This document shows positions 36,798-45,945 of a stretch of DNA of 64,000 nucleotides, piece by piece. Positions within the stretch are counted from its first letter, which is position 1, and every line of letters begins with the position of its first letter. Under the pieces are notes generated by a model. It was not told the DNA's origin. It saw only the letters and a list, made by a program, of their open reading frames with translations, and searched no databases. Source of the stretch: Prescottella defluvii (GTDB taxonomy: Bacteria; Actinomycetota; Actinomycetes; Mycobacteriales; Mycobacteriaceae); assembly GCF_000738775.1 (NCBI RefSeq), contig NZ_JPOC01000038.1:22060-86059 (forward strand), read 5' to 3'. A program made the position numbers and the translations under genes.

Positions 36798-37694
36798 CTA
36801 GAGCCGACTGGTCGTGCGAGCGGCCTCGGCCAGGGTGAGTCGGTGCAGGTACACCAACTCGCTCTGGTCCAGGCGCGACCCGACGTACCCGCCGGCCAGG
36901 ACGAACGCGACCGGCAGTCCCCGCCGACGGCACCACTCGAACACGATCCGTTCCCGGCGCGCGAGCGCCTCCACAGTGATCCCTTCGAGGCCACCGATGG
37001 CGCAGCCCTGATAGGGATCCATACCGGCGTTGTACAGGCACAGATCGAACGAACCGATCCGGTCAGCCTGGGCAACAGCCTGTTCGACGGTGAGCAGATA
37101 GTCTTCGGCGCGGTCTACGTCCCACAGAGCCGAATTGCTGTGGCCGGCATAGCTGTCGAACGGGCTCACCGAGACGTCCTCGTGCCGGATGCGTGGATCC
37201 CGGTCGACGAGTTCCGCCGTTCCGCCGCCGCAGTGCGCGTCCAGGTCGAGGACCAGGACCGAGCTCACCGCGCCCTCTGCGAGGAGCGTCTTCGCGGCGA
37301 TCGCGAGGCCGTTGAACGTACAGAATCCATCCCCGCGATCGCGTTTGGCGTGATGCAGTCCGGAGGACAGCGATCCGGCGACGCCGTCGGCGAGGGCGCT
37401 GCGGGCAGCCGCGAGCACGCCACCGTTCGAGGCGAGCACCATCGGCCACAGTGCCGGATCCCAGTCGAATCCCTGGGACTCGGCGAGGTCCGACGGCTCG
37501 CCGGTCCGTACGGCCTGGACGTACTCCGGGTCGTGGACGCGTTCGAGTTCGTCGAGTGCCAGCGGATCCGGCTCGACAAGTTCGACGCTGCCGATGGGGT
37601 TGTTGCTCAACGAATTCGCGATCCATGCGGCCTTCCGGGTGGTGTCGAACCCGTAGGCCGCGCCGACGTAGTCGTCGCTGTAGTACACCTTCAT
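36798..37694 (-). CDS. HDAC-fold (histone-deacetylase-like) amidohydrolase
   Basis: 298-residue zinc amidohydrolase of the HDAC/acetylpolyamine/AcuC superfamily. Catalytic pair His114-His115 (GLHHAK), zinc ligands Asp152 and His154 (LDLDAH) with Asp226 (YNAGMDPY), and the terminal Tyr270 (LAGGYVGSR) are all present, so it should be active. Likely removes acetyl or another acyl group from Lys side chains or small amines. ATG 37694 has AGAGGAG upstream. Operon partner of a vWA protein and the TerD-nuclease. Confidence 0.85.
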   Translation of the reverse strand: MKVYYSDDYVGAAYGFDTTRKAAWIANSLSNNPIGSVELVEPDPLALDELERVHDPEYVQAVRTGEPSDLAESQGFDWDPALWPMVLASNGGVLAAARSALADGVAGSLSSGLHHAKRDRGDGFCTFNGLAIAAKTLLAEGAVSSVLVLDLDAHCGGGTAELVDRDPRIRHEDVSVSPFDSYAGHSNSALWDVDRAEDYLLTVEQAVAQADRIGSFDLCLYNAGMDPYQGCAIGGLEGITVEALARRERIVFEWCRRRGLPVAFVLAGGYVGSRLDQSELVYLHRLTLAEAARTTSRL

Positions 37695-37725
37695 GCAGGC
37701 TCCTCTCGGCTTCGCGCCGCCGTTG

Positions 37726-38130
37726 TCAATCAGTCGAAGTAGCGGGATCGGTCCCCGCCTCGCGTGCGATGCCGGCCTCGAGTTCGGCGTAATACCGGTC
37801 GCTGGCTTCCTTGCGTTCGGTGGTCCGAACCAACATCTCGGCGAGCGAATGGTCGTGGGCTTGTTGCCACGCTTCCTCCTTCCCCAATCCTTCGGCCATC
37901 AGTTCGTCGAGCCGTTTCGCGAAGACGCGCTGCGTTTCGCGATGCTCGGCCCAACCGGTGACGTTCGGCCACCCCGTATTGCTCTTGACCGCGCACCAGT
38001 AGCCGGCTTTCCACTCGTAGCGCGGCGGCGCGATCGACAGCACAGCCGCCTCGGCCTGGAGTTCCTCGACGAAGCGCTTCGCTTCACCTTCGGGGTCGGC
38101 GAAGAATTCGGGTCCGGAGGCAGATGGCAT
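37726..38130 (-). CDS. Small hydrophilic protein, unknown (vWA/TerD operon)
   Basis: 134-residue soluble protein with no recognised domain: an acidic N-terminus (FFADPEGEAKRFVEELQAEA), an aromatic middle (APPRYEWKAGYWCAVKS) and a charged C-terminal helix (RTTERKEASDRYYAELEAGI). ATG 38130 has AAGGGGAT upstream. It is 28 bases after the vWA gene and 31 before the deacetylase gene, so it is an operon member. Confidence 0.7.
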   Translation of the reverse strand: MPSASGPEFFADPEGEAKRFVEELQAEAAVLSIAPPRYEWKAGYWCAVKSNTGWPNVTGWAEHRETQRVFAKRLDELMAEGLGKEEAWQQAHDHSLAEMLVRTTERKEASDRYYAELEAGIAREAGTDPATSTD

Positions 38131-38158
38131 GGCAGATATCCCCTTTCGTGGGGCGGTG

Positions 38159-38800
38159 TCAGTCGTCGAGTTCGGCGCGCTGTCGGTCGCTGAACACCGG
38201 CATCGCGGCACCAGGATTGACGGTCTTGACGTTGCGGTAGTTGCGGATGTTCGCGGAGACCGCGGCCAGGGCGTCGCGTGACTTGCCCTTGCTGTACGTC
38301 AAAGCCTGGTCGCGTTTGACCCCGATTCGGGCACCGACCTCGATGGCGTCCTGATCGGCACCCAGGTACACGAACTGCCAATCCGATCGATCGGTGCGCG
38401 ATTCCACCAGCGCCCTGACGGCCGGGTAGGTCCACTCCCGACTGGCGTTCTCCTTGCCGTCGGTCATGATCGCCACGATGACCGTCCCCGGACGTTCGTG
38501 GTCCTGCAGAGCCTCGATGTCGGCGCCGACCTCGGTGATGAGTTGCCCCATCGCGTCGAGCAGTGCGGTGCTCGAGCGGGGCCGGAGTTCGAGCGCCGGA
38601 ACCTCCGAGAGGGGGACGTCGCGGTAGACGACCTCGTAGGAGGAGTCGAATTGCGCGAGGGTCACGGTGCACTCGCCGGCAGCCCCGCGCTGCTCGTCGA
38701 TGAAGGCGGCGAAGCCTCCTTCGACGTCGGACCTGATGCTCTGCATCGAGCCGGAACGGTCGAGCAGGAAGACGAGACGGGTGAGTTCGACATTGGCCAT
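38159..38800 (-). CDS. vWA-domain protein (TerY-like)
   Basis: 213-residue von Willebrand factor A domain protein with an intact MIDAS: DxSxS in DRSGSM (Asp14-Ser18), the Thr of SSTALLDAMG and the Asp of AIMTDGKENAS. Size and sequence resemble TerY-type vWA proteins that accompany tellurite-resistance (Ter) genes. First gene of the leftward operon that ends with the TerD-nuclease. Likely a metal-dependent scaffold. Confidence 0.85.
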   Translation of the reverse strand: MANVELTRLVFLLDRSGSMQSIRSDVEGGFAAFIDEQRGAAGECTVTLAQFDSSYEVVYRDVPLSEVPALELRPRSSTALLDAMGQLITEVGADIEALQDHERPGTVIVAIMTDGKENASREWTYPAVRALVESRTDRSDWQFVYLGADQDAIEVGARIGVKRDQALTYSKGKSRDALAAVSANIRNYRNVKTVNPGAAMPVFSDRQRAELDD

Positions 38801-39163
38801 GACAGGTCACCATTTCTGCTGGAAGGGGCGTAACGAGGTGACTGGACCCAATTCGATTCGGGCACAGTTGAATACAGAAGGAATCAAAAGATCTGGGGCA
38901 GGACGAACTGAATTGCGATCATGTGATGAACTTCCGCGGTCGAGCCCGCCGCGAACGAGGGCGCCTCTTGCCGCCACCTTGCGATGGGGGCCGCTTCGTC
39001 ATCCGAACCACCCCGGTACGTCTGAGGGTTGGTGTGCAGCCAGTCGGAGCTTGGCGCCGCATCTCGTGAAGCTCAATCAGTATAGGACGGACCACCGACA
39101 GATTTGGGTGTTTCGCGGAATCTGCCGGTGTGAAGGGGCTATTGGCGGGGGGTCGTATCTTCG
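38801..39163. other. Divergent control region without genes
   Basis: 363 bases between the vWA operon and the rightward DUF3293-like gene. The AT-richer part around 38855-38940 (GAATACAGAAGGAATCAAAA) is the best place for the operon promoter, but no confident -35/-10 pair was assigned. No small ORF with a good start site was found. Confidence 0.4.
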
Positions 39164-39664
39164 TTGACTGTGAACTACGAAGACTTCGCCTGGACGCCCT
39201 CCGAACAGCTGGCGGCCCTGGCCGAGAGCGATACGCCGTGGCAGTACTACCTGCGCACGCGGGTTCGTTTCGACCCCGAAGGTCCGAGCGGCACTGTCTG
39301 GCCGCTCAGCGATCATCAGCAAGGTGGCGACACCCCGCCGTTGGGTCGATTGCACGTGATCACCGCCGTCCAGCCGGACGCAGATCCCGACAGCGACGAC
39401 AGTCTCGCGCGGATGGCTCTCCTGGACAGGAGTGTTCGCGAGGCCGGCCTTCGCTCGATCCGCGCCGTCGGGTCCAGCTTCGACGGAGCACACAGCGAGG
39501 ACAGTCGCGCCGTGATCGGCCTGGACGACGCCCAGGCGCGGGAGCTGGGGGCGCGGTTCGGGCAGGTCGCGGTGTTCGCCTGGAACGGACCGCGATGGTC
39601 CCTCCTCGCGTGCGCAACCGAGCGCGAGACCCATCGGCCGTGGCGCTGGGAGTCGCATTCCTGA
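39164..39664 (+). CDS. DUF3293-like protein
   Basis: 166-residue cytoplasmic protein with the DUF3293-like features: N-terminal YYLRTRVRFDP, a middle LHVITAVQPDADPDSDDS that matches the family's N-P/D-x-x-S core, and a C-terminal FGQVAVFAWNGPRWSLLACA. TTG 39164 is nearer the G-rich ribosome-binding site; GTG 39170 is the alternative. Function unknown. Followed by an MBL-fold gene on the same strand. Confidence 0.65.
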   Translation: MTVNYEDFAWTPSEQLAALAESDTPWQYYLRTRVRFDPEGPSGTVWPLSDHQQGGDTPPLGRLHVITAVQPDADPDSDDSLARMALLDRSVREAGLRSIRAVGSSFDGAHSEDSRAVIGLDDAQARELGARFGQVAVFAWNGPRWSLLACATERETHRPWRWESHS

Positions 39665-39764
39665 AGACCGGTCGCCCCTCCGATCCCATTCACCGGGGTA
39701 GCGAGTCGAGGCCACGATCGGATCGTGCGAACGTCGGGGCATCGATTCGCGAAGGACGTACCCG

Positions 39765-40805
39765 ATGCCGATGCCCCGCAAGACAGCACCTGTCACCCAG
39801 ACGCACTGGACCGATCCCGGCGCCCACGAGATCGCGCCCGGCGTCTTCCGGATCCCGCTGCCGCTGCCGGAGGGCCCGCCCGCGATCAACGTGTACGCGA
39901 TCGCAGACGGCTCGGATGTGGTGCTGATCGATTCGGGGTGGGCCACCGACGACGCTGTGCATCAACTGAACCGAGGTCTCGAACAGATCGGGTTCGGAGT
40001 GGATCGGATCAGCCGGTTCCTCATCACGCACTGGCACACCGACCACTACTCGTTGGCCGCGACGGTGCGACGCAGGCACGGGACCCCCATCAGCCTCGGC
40101 GCCGGCGAGAGGGAAACCGTCGAGCGATACTCGGCCCTGCCGAAAGGCTCCCCCGCCCCGTTCAATTCAGCTTTCCTGCTCGCCCGCGCGGGCGCCGACG
40201 ACCTGGTCCGTCACACCCGCGCCGCATTGCAGGGCGTCTCCGAGGTGGACGTGGAGTTGCCCGACCGGTGGCTGGACGGAACGCACCGGATCGAACTGCA
40301 GAACCGCACCCTCGTCGCGATCCCCACGCCCGGACACACCAACGGCCACTTCTCGTTCTGGGATCCCGATGCGGCACTGTTCTTCACCGGCGATCACGTA
40401 CTTCCCAGCATCACACCCTGGATCGGGCTCGAGTCCGGGCCCGGCCGACTGCCGCTGGACGACTACCTCTCGTCACTGCTGCTGGTCCAGACGATGCCGG
40501 AGTCTCGACTGCTCCCCGCCCACGGGCCCTCCGGGCCGAGCGCGTCCGACCGCGCCCGGGAGCTGATCGAGCACCATCACACCCGCCTCGACCTCACCCT
40601 CGCCGCGATGCCGCCGCGGCAGGTCACCGCGTTCGAGACGGCACACGCCCTCAGGTGGACCCGACACCACCATCGCCTCACCGACCTCCCCGGACCGCTG
40701 CAGGCCTTCGCGGTGATCGAGACCGCCGCACATCTCGAGGTCCTCGCGCACCGCGGCGCGGTGGAACTCGTCGAGATCGACGGCGTCGCGTTCTACAACC
40801 GGTGA
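39765..40805 (+). CDS. MBL-fold metallo-hydrolase
   Basis: 346-residue metallo-beta-lactamase-fold hydrolase. Zinc motif HWHTDH, then GHTNGHFSF and FTGDHVLPSITP; these supply the family's metal ligands. C-terminal about 100 residues form a winged-helix-like extension (LRWTRHHHRLTDL), as in BLACT_WH-type proteins (LACTB2 group). Likely a thioesterase or lactonase; substrate not predicted. ATG 39765. Confidence 0.85.
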   Translation: MPMPRKTAPVTQTHWTDPGAHEIAPGVFRIPLPLPEGPPAINVYAIADGSDVVLIDSGWATDDAVHQLNRGLEQIGFGVDRISRFLITHWHTDHYSLAATVRRRHGTPISLGAGERETVERYSALPKGSPAPFNSAFLLARAGADDLVRHTRAALQGVSEVDVELPDRWLDGTHRIELQNRTLVAIPTPGHTNGHFSFWDPDAALFFTGDHVLPSITPWIGLESGPGRLPLDDYLSSLLLVQTMPESRLLPAHGPSGPSASDRARELIEHHHTRLDLTLAAMPPRQVTAFETAHALRWTRHHHRLTDLPGPLQAFAVIETAAHLEVLAHRGAVELVEIDGVAFYNR

Positions 40806-40946
40806 CAGGCCGACGGGGAGAGTGCAGCCGAACGCTTCTTCGAATCGGCTCCGCCGCAGCGTCTTCCCTGCGATACTGGGCGCGCCTCGTCGACCGACGG
40901 GTTCCGCGTGAAACGGCGGGTTCGTCCCGCGCAGGGAGGACCCCCG

Positions 40947-41969
40947 ATGGCCGACGCACTCCGTCCCGGACGCCGCACCGTACTGCGAGCGTTCGCCGCG
41001 AGTCCTCTGCTCCTGCTGGTTCCGACCGGAACGGCGGCGGCGCAGTCCACCTCGAGCCTCGGTAGCGCCGATCTCGCGGCGGGCAGTTTCGGCCGCGGCG
41101 ATCTGGATACCGCGTCGGCGCCCGACTGGATGCGATCGCTGTCCGACGCGACGAGCCTGGCCGCGCTGTCGTTGCCGGGCACCCACGACACCATGGCGCA
41201 CAATTCGTCGATCCCGACGCTCACCCAGGATTTCGACCTCGACACCCAGTTGCGGGCCGGGGTGCGCGCGCTCGACATCCGCACCCGCCACTTCCGGGAC
41301 GTGTTCCCGATCCATCACGGACCGGAGTACCTGCACGCCAACTTCACCGACGTCGTCCGGACCGTCACCGACTTCCTCCGCGCGAATCCGAGCGAGACCG
41401 TGCTCATGCGGCTGAAGAAGGAGCACACGGAGGAGGAGAACACCCGTACCTACCAGGCGACGCTGGACTGGTACATCCACGAGAACCCCGACACCAGCGA
41501 GCTGCTGGGCCGGCACCTGTGGACGCCACCGGCCGACTACGACGGAGGGATCCCGGGGCTCAGCGCGACCCGCGGCAAGATCGTTGTGCTGCAGGACTTC
41601 ACGGCCACGTCCGAGTACGGACCGCGGTGGTCCGGCCCGGCGACGGACATCCAGGACGACTTCGAACTGTCCGGCCTCGCCGCGGTCCCGGGCAAGTGGG
41701 ACAAGGCCCGCACCCACTTCGAGCGCGCGGCGGCCGGCGATGACGCGACGCTGTTCGTGAACCATCTGAGCGCGACCGGGGCGTCACCGGTCGTGATGGC
41801 CACCGGGACCGTTCCGATCACCGTCGCCAAGGGCGCTCCGGGCACGGTGGGGATGCTGGCCCGCGCGGAGGACTACCTGCGCGTCACCACCGGACGGACG
41901 GGAGTCGTCATGGCCGACTTCCCGTCCGCCGGGCTGGTTCAGGCGGTCATCGCCCGCAACTTCAGCTGA
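40947..41969 (+). CDS. Secreted phosphatidylinositol-specific phospholipase C-like protein
   Basis: 340 residues. The N-terminus RPGRRTVLRAFAASPLLLL has the twin-arginine pattern followed by AQS, so TAT export is likely. The PI-PLC X domain follows: first catalytic His in LPGTHDTMAH and second His region in FPIHHGPEYLHANF, then FLRANPSETVLMRLKKE. ATG 40947 (GGGAGG upstream) is preferred to GTG 40908. Cleaves phosphoinositides in characterised bacterial members; actinobacteria contain PI and PIMs. Confidence 0.85.
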   Translation: MADALRPGRRTVLRAFAASPLLLLVPTGTAAAQSTSSLGSADLAAGSFGRGDLDTASAPDWMRSLSDATSLAALSLPGTHDTMAHNSSIPTLTQDFDLDTQLRAGVRALDIRTRHFRDVFPIHHGPEYLHANFTDVVRTVTDFLRANPSETVLMRLKKEHTEEENTRTYQATLDWYIHENPDTSELLGRHLWTPPADYDGGIPGLSATRGKIVVLQDFTATSEYGPRWSGPATDIQDDFELSGLAAVPGKWDKARTHFERAAAGDDATLFVNHLSATGASPVVMATGTVPITVAKGAPGTVGMLARAEDYLRVTTGRTGVVMADFPSAGLVQAVIARNFS

Positions 41970-42930
41970 CGGCCGTCGCCGCGGACACCGTCGCCTCGTG
42001 CACCGCACGGTGTGCGGGAAGGATCGAGGCCCGTTCGGCCGCAACGTCACCGGTGCCGCCGAGAAGTCCCACGAAGTGCGCGAGCTGCGCCGCGAGGGGC
42101 TCCTCGCTGTAGCGGATCGTGGGGATCTCGATGATCGTCTGCTGGTGGTAGCTGCTGCCGTCCGCGGTGATGTCGTGGTCGACGTGCCGGTAGACGGTGA
42201 TGTCGCGGCGCAGCAGGTCGATCTCGATGAGCCGCTCCGCCTCGAGCAGCGACAGCTGACGGATCTTGCGCTGGCTGATCCGGCTCGCGGAAATGGTTGC
42301 CACCGCACCGGATTCGAAGCGCATGACGGCGTCGGCGCTGTCCTCCGCACGGTTCTCGACCGACGACGGATGGAAGTAGCCGAACTCGGCGCGGGACTGC
42401 ACCGGCTCCGATCCGACGAACCCGATCGCGAGATCCAGGTCGTGGATCAGCAGGTCGGTCGCGACACCGGTCGGGATGCGGGACACGAACGGCGAGTGGC
42501 GCATACCCGTCACCTGCCACACGTCGCCGGCGAACTCGCGGGCGGTGCGGACGGCCGGGTTGAAGCGCTCGAGCAGGCCGCACATCAGCGGCACGTCGGA
42601 CCGCTCCGACCGCTGCACCAGGTCCAGGCTCTGCTCGTACGTCGCGGCGAGCGGCTTCTCCACGAGCAGCGGCTTGCCGAGATCGAGGACGCGGCCGGCG
42701 AGTTCGTAGTGCGCGGGCGTGGCCGCCGCGATCACGACGGCGTCGACGTCGGCCAGGTCGGCGAAGTCGGGTGCCCACTTCGCGCCGCAGCGGTCGGCGA
42801 CGGCCTGGCCCTGCTCGGCGTTCGGTTCGACGACGAGCGCGAGGTCGGTCAGCGGCGACTGCGAGAGCACGCGGGCGTGCAGCGAGCCCATCTTGCCGGC
42901 GCCGATCAGGGCGATCTTCGGGTTGCTCAT
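41962..42930 (-). CDS. Gfo/Idh/MocA-family sugar dehydrogenase
   Basis: 322-residue NAD(P)-dependent dehydrogenase of the Gfo/Idh/MocA family: Rossmann IALIGAGKMGSLH, the catalytic Lys in LVEKPLA, and a C-terminal alpha/beta domain with HDLDLAIGF. Followed upstream by a DegT aminotransferase with a 2-base gap; the pair resembles GnnA-GnnB (UDP-GlcNAc 3-dehydrogenase and 3-aminotransferase). ATG 42930 is chosen because earlier in-frame sequence lies in the aminotransferase gene. It shares its stop end with the convergent PI-PLC gene. Confidence 0.85.
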   Translation of the reverse strand: MSNPKIALIGAGKMGSLHARVLSQSPLTDLALVVEPNAEQGQAVADRCGAKWAPDFADLADVDAVVIAAATPAHYELAGRVLDLGKPLLVEKPLAATYEQSLDLVQRSERSDVPLMCGLLERFNPAVRTAREFAGDVWQVTGMRHSPFVSRIPTGVATDLLIHDLDLAIGFVGSEPVQSRAEFGYFHPSSVENRAEDSADAVMRFESGAVATISASRISQRKIRQLSLLEAERLIEIDLLRRDITVYRHVDHDITADGSSYHQQTIIEIPTIRYSEEPLAAQLAHFVGLLGGTGDVAAERASILPAHRAVHEATVSAATAVS

Positions 42931-42932
42931 GC

Positions 42933-44033
42933 TCAGGCCTCCATGGCGCCGCGGACCGCGGCGATGATCTGGTCGACGTCCGACTCCGAGAGCCGGGCGT
43001 GGACGGGGATGCTCAGGCAGCGGGACGCGACCGACGTGGCGACCGGGGTGTCCTCGATGACGACGCGGGGGTGCTCGCGGTAGCACTCATAGTCGTACAC
43101 GGCCTTCGGGTAGTAGATGCCGCTGCCGATGCCCTTGTCGGTGAGCCGGGCCGCGAGCGTGTCGCGGTCGATCGGCGCGTCGTCGTCCAGCAGCAGCGTG
43201 AACTGGTGCCACACGTGCTCGCGGCCGGTCATCTCGGTCGGCAACTGCAGGCCCGCGACGTCCTTCAGGCCCGCCTGCAGCGCCTCGGCGTTGCGGCGTC
43301 GCGCCTCCACCTGCTGCGCGTACGACGCCATCTGCGGCAGCGCGAGGCTGGCCTGCAGGTCCGTCATCCGGTAGTTCTGGCCCGCCATCTCGTACACGTA
43401 GCGCTCGCGCATGCCCTGGTTGCGCAGCACCCGCAGCCGGTCGGCGATGGTGTCGTCGTCGGTGGTGATCATGCCGCCCTCGGCGGTGGTGAGGTTCTTC
43501 GTCGCGTAGAACGAGAAGCAGCCGAGACCGAAGCTGCCGGCGCCACGGCCGTCGAACATCGCGCCGTGCGCCTGTGCGGCGTCCTCGACGACGGACAGCC
43601 CGTGCTCGGTCGCCAGCGGCATCAGCGCCGCCATGTCGGCGGTCTGGCCGTAGAGATGGACCGGCAGCAGCACCTTCGTGCGATCGGTGATCCGCGCGGC
43701 AGCAACGGCGGGATCGAGGTTGAAATCGGTCGCGGAGATGTCGGCGAAGCGGGCGGTGGCACCGGCCTCGAGGATCGCGTTGAGCGTCGCAACGAACGTG
43801 AACGGGCTGGTCAGGACCTCGTCGCCGGGCTGCAGATCCTGCACCTGGAGGGCCGCGACCAGCGCGGTGGTGCCGTTGTTGACGGCGACCGCGTGTCGGA
43901 CGCCGACCAGTGCCGCGAACTCCTCCTCGAGCCGCTTGACCTTGGGTCCCTGCGCCACGATCCCGGACCGCAGTGTGTCCAGGACCTCTCGTTCGACGTC
44001 TTCCCCGAACGAGATGCTCGAGATTGCAATCAC
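42933..44033 (-). CDS. DegT/DnrJ/EryC1/StrS-type sugar aminotransferase
   Basis: 366-residue PLP sugar aminotransferase. Motifs: NNGTTALVAALQ near the N-terminus, VVEDAAQAHGA, and the PLP Lys in FYATKNLTTAEGGM. C-terminal SIPVHARLSE is typical. With the following dehydrogenase it could form a 3-amino sugar nucleotide. GTG 44033 has GGAGGG upstream. Divergent from the LpxA-like gene, which may acylate the product. Confidence 0.88.
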   Translation of the reverse strand: MIAISSISFGEDVEREVLDTLRSGIVAQGPKVKRLEEEFAALVGVRHAVAVNNGTTALVAALQVQDLQPGDEVLTSPFTFVATLNAILEAGATARFADISATDFNLDPAVAAARITDRTKVLLPVHLYGQTADMAALMPLATEHGLSVVEDAAQAHGAMFDGRGAGSFGLGCFSFYATKNLTTAEGGMITTDDDTIADRLRVLRNQGMRERYVYEMAGQNYRMTDLQASLALPQMASYAQQVEARRRNAEALQAGLKDVAGLQLPTEMTGREHVWHQFTLLLDDDAPIDRDTLAARLTDKGIGSGIYYPKAVYDYECYREHPRVVIEDTPVATSVASRCLSIPVHARLSESDVDQIIAAVRGAMEA

Positions 44034-44145
44034 TGAAAGACCCTCCGATAGATTCAGTTCGAGACACCCCGCGAATCATCGGGGGCAACCGCCTGAGGGT
44101 AGCGAAGTGCTGCCCCTCCGCCCCCGGAAGGATTCCCGCCGGACC

Positions 44146-44871
44146 ATGTCGATCGGACAGAACTGTCACATCCACCCCACCGCTGTGATCGGCGACGGCG
44201 TCGTCATCGGCGACGACGTGACCGTGGGACCGCACGCGGTCCTCACCGGTCCGCTCACCATCGGTGACCGGTGCTGGATCGGCGCGGGCGCCGTGCTCGG
44301 CGCGCCCCCCGAGATACTCGGCGCCGCGCACCCCGCCTCGTGGTCGGAGCCCGCGCCGCATCGCGGCATCGTCATCGGCGCCGACACCACGATCCGCGAA
44401 CTGTCGACGGTGCACCAGGGCAGCGAGCGGGTCACCACCGTCGGCGCCGGGTGTTTCGTCATGAACCGGGTCGCGATCGAGCACGACGTCCAGGTGGGCG
44501 ATCGGTGTGTCGTCTCGGCCGGTTCGACGTTCGCGGGCCACGTCAGCGTCGGTGCCGGCGCGAACATCGGCATGCACACCGTGGTGCACCAGCGCCGCGT
44601 CGTCGGCGCCGGGGTGGTGACCGGGATGGGCACCGTCGTCGTCAAGGACGTCCCGCCGTACGCGAAGGCGTTCGGCAATCCGGTCGAGTTGCACGGCGTC
44701 AATCGGATCGGCATGAGCCGGTCCGGCATCGCCGACGCCGACATCGACGCCGTCGCCCTCCTGTACACGCCGGGTTCGTCCGACGTCGCCGTTCCGGAGG
44801 CGCTCGCGCCTGCATTCGAGTGGTGGCGTGCCCTCGCGGCGAAGCCGTTGGGATTCGCGATCACCGTATGA
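44146..44871 (+). CDS. LpxA-like left-handed beta-helix acyltransferase
   Basis: 241-residue hexapeptide-repeat acyltransferase. Repeats run from residue 7 to about 180 (HIHPTAVIGDGVVIGDDVTV), then a short helical C-terminus. Order and wording follow LpxA: GAPPE, TTIRELSTVHQGSE, the His113 of IEHDVQVGD aligning with the catalytic His125 of E. coli LpxA, and KDVPPYAKAFGNP...HGVN. A mycolate organism should lack lipid A, so the true product is probably an acylated amino-sugar nucleotide. ATG 44146; the gene is divergent from the aminotransferase. Confidence 0.82.
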   Translation: MSIGQNCHIHPTAVIGDGVVIGDDVTVGPHAVLTGPLTIGDRCWIGAGAVLGAPPEILGAAHPASWSEPAPHRGIVIGADTTIRELSTVHQGSERVTTVGAGCFVMNRVAIEHDVQVGDRCVVSAGSTFAGHVSVGAGANIGMHTVVHQRRVVGAGVVTGMGTVVVKDVPPYAKAFGNPVELHGVNRIGMSRSGIADADIDAVALLYTPGSSDVAVPEALAPAFEWWRALAAKPLGFAITV

Positions 44872-44923
44872 ACGGTTGCTATGGTCGAGAAGCCCTGACG
44901 GACCACGCGAGGAGTGGACTCGG

Positions 44924-45931
44924 ATGACATCCGACACCGATTCCGTCGCCGAACCGCCCGCGTCGACGCCCAACACCAAACGAACGCTGCTGGTGAACGG
45001 CCTCCGGATCGTCGTGACCGTGGCGATCGTGGTGGCGATCGGCTTCGCGGTGAAGTCGCAGTGGTCCGAGGTCCGCGACACCATCCACGACCTGTCGTGG
45101 TGGTCGCTCGTCGCGTCGACGATCTTCATCTTCCTGGGTATGGGCGCCGCGGTCCGGGCCTGGCAGCACACACTCGGTGCGCTCGAACATCCGATTCCGG
45201 CGTTCGACGCGGCCCGCTGCTATCTCGTCGGGCAGCTCGGCAAGTACCTGCCGGGCAGCGTGTGGGCCTTCGTGCTGCAGACCGAACTGGCCCGCCGGGC
45301 CGGGGTGTCCGGGGCGGCGGCGTTCATCACCGTGCTCGTCACGGTGGGCCTGAGCACGACGTCGGCGCTGTTGGTGGGGCTGCTGGGTCTGCCGGCCCTG
45401 TTCCAGATCGGCACCCCGGCCGCGGTCGCGGTGATCGCGCTGGTGCCCATCGCCCTCGTCTGCGCGTACCCGCCGGTGCTCACCAAGCTCGTGAACATCG
45501 CGCTCAAGCTCCTGCGCCGCGCCCCGCTGCAGCGACCGCTGACGATGCACAAGATCGGGCTGGCGCTGATGTGGTGCTCGATCAGTTGGATCGCGTACGG
45601 CATCCACCTGTGGATCCTGGCGTCGACGTTCGGTGGCTTCGGCACCGACCGCCTGGTCGCCTCCATCGGCGCGATCGCGCTGGCGATGTGCGCGGGCGTG
45701 CTGGTCTTCGTCGTGCCGTCCGGGATCGGCGTCCGTGAGGCGGTGATCGTCGCGGCGCTCGCGCCGGTCGCCGACGCCGGCACCGCCCTCGCCCTCGCCC
45801 TGACCTCGCGCCTGCTGTTCACGCTGTGCGAGGTGCTCGCCGGCTCGGTCGCCGCACTCGCCGGATCGCGGGCCCTGCGCAACGCCCTGGTGCACGAGCA
45901 GTCCCGCGTCCCACTTCCCAGCAAGGCGTGA
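44924..45931 (+). CDS. Multi-pass membrane protein, UPF0104/LPG-synthase-TM (flippase-like) family
   Basis: 335 residues with about eight hydrophobic segments (first at about 22-45 after a polar N-terminus). Family features include YLVGQLGKYLPGSVWAF and VFVVPSGIGVREAVIVAAL. Relatives include AglD and the membrane part of MprF; many work on lipid-linked sugars. ATG 44924 has AGGAG upstream. Lies after the LpxA-like gene in the same direction. Confidence 0.82.
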   Translation: MTSDTDSVAEPPASTPNTKRTLLVNGLRIVVTVAIVVAIGFAVKSQWSEVRDTIHDLSWWSLVASTIFIFLGMGAAVRAWQHTLGALEHPIPAFDAARCYLVGQLGKYLPGSVWAFVLQTELARRAGVSGAAAFITVLVTVGLSTTSALLVGLLGLPALFQIGTPAAVAVIALVPIALVCAYPPVLTKLVNIALKLLRRAPLQRPLTMHKIGLALMWCSISWIAYGIHLWILASTFGGFGTDRLVASIGAIALAMCAGVLVFVVPSGIGVREAVIVAALAPVADAGTALALALTSRLLFTLCEVLAGSVAALAGSRALRNALVHEQSRVPLPSKA

Positions 45932-45945
45932 GCGTGCCGGCCCGC

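Noticed and set aside
36649..37041. Upstream extension of the TerD-nuclease frame
   Set aside because: It is out of frame with, and overlaps, the deacetylase gene; ATG 36648 has a good ribosome-binding site and begins just before the TerD fold.
43087..45171. 694-codon minus-strand frame across the LpxA-like and aminotransferase genes
   Set aside because: Out-of-frame shadow; the true minus-strand aminotransferase frame at 42933-44033 has all motifs.
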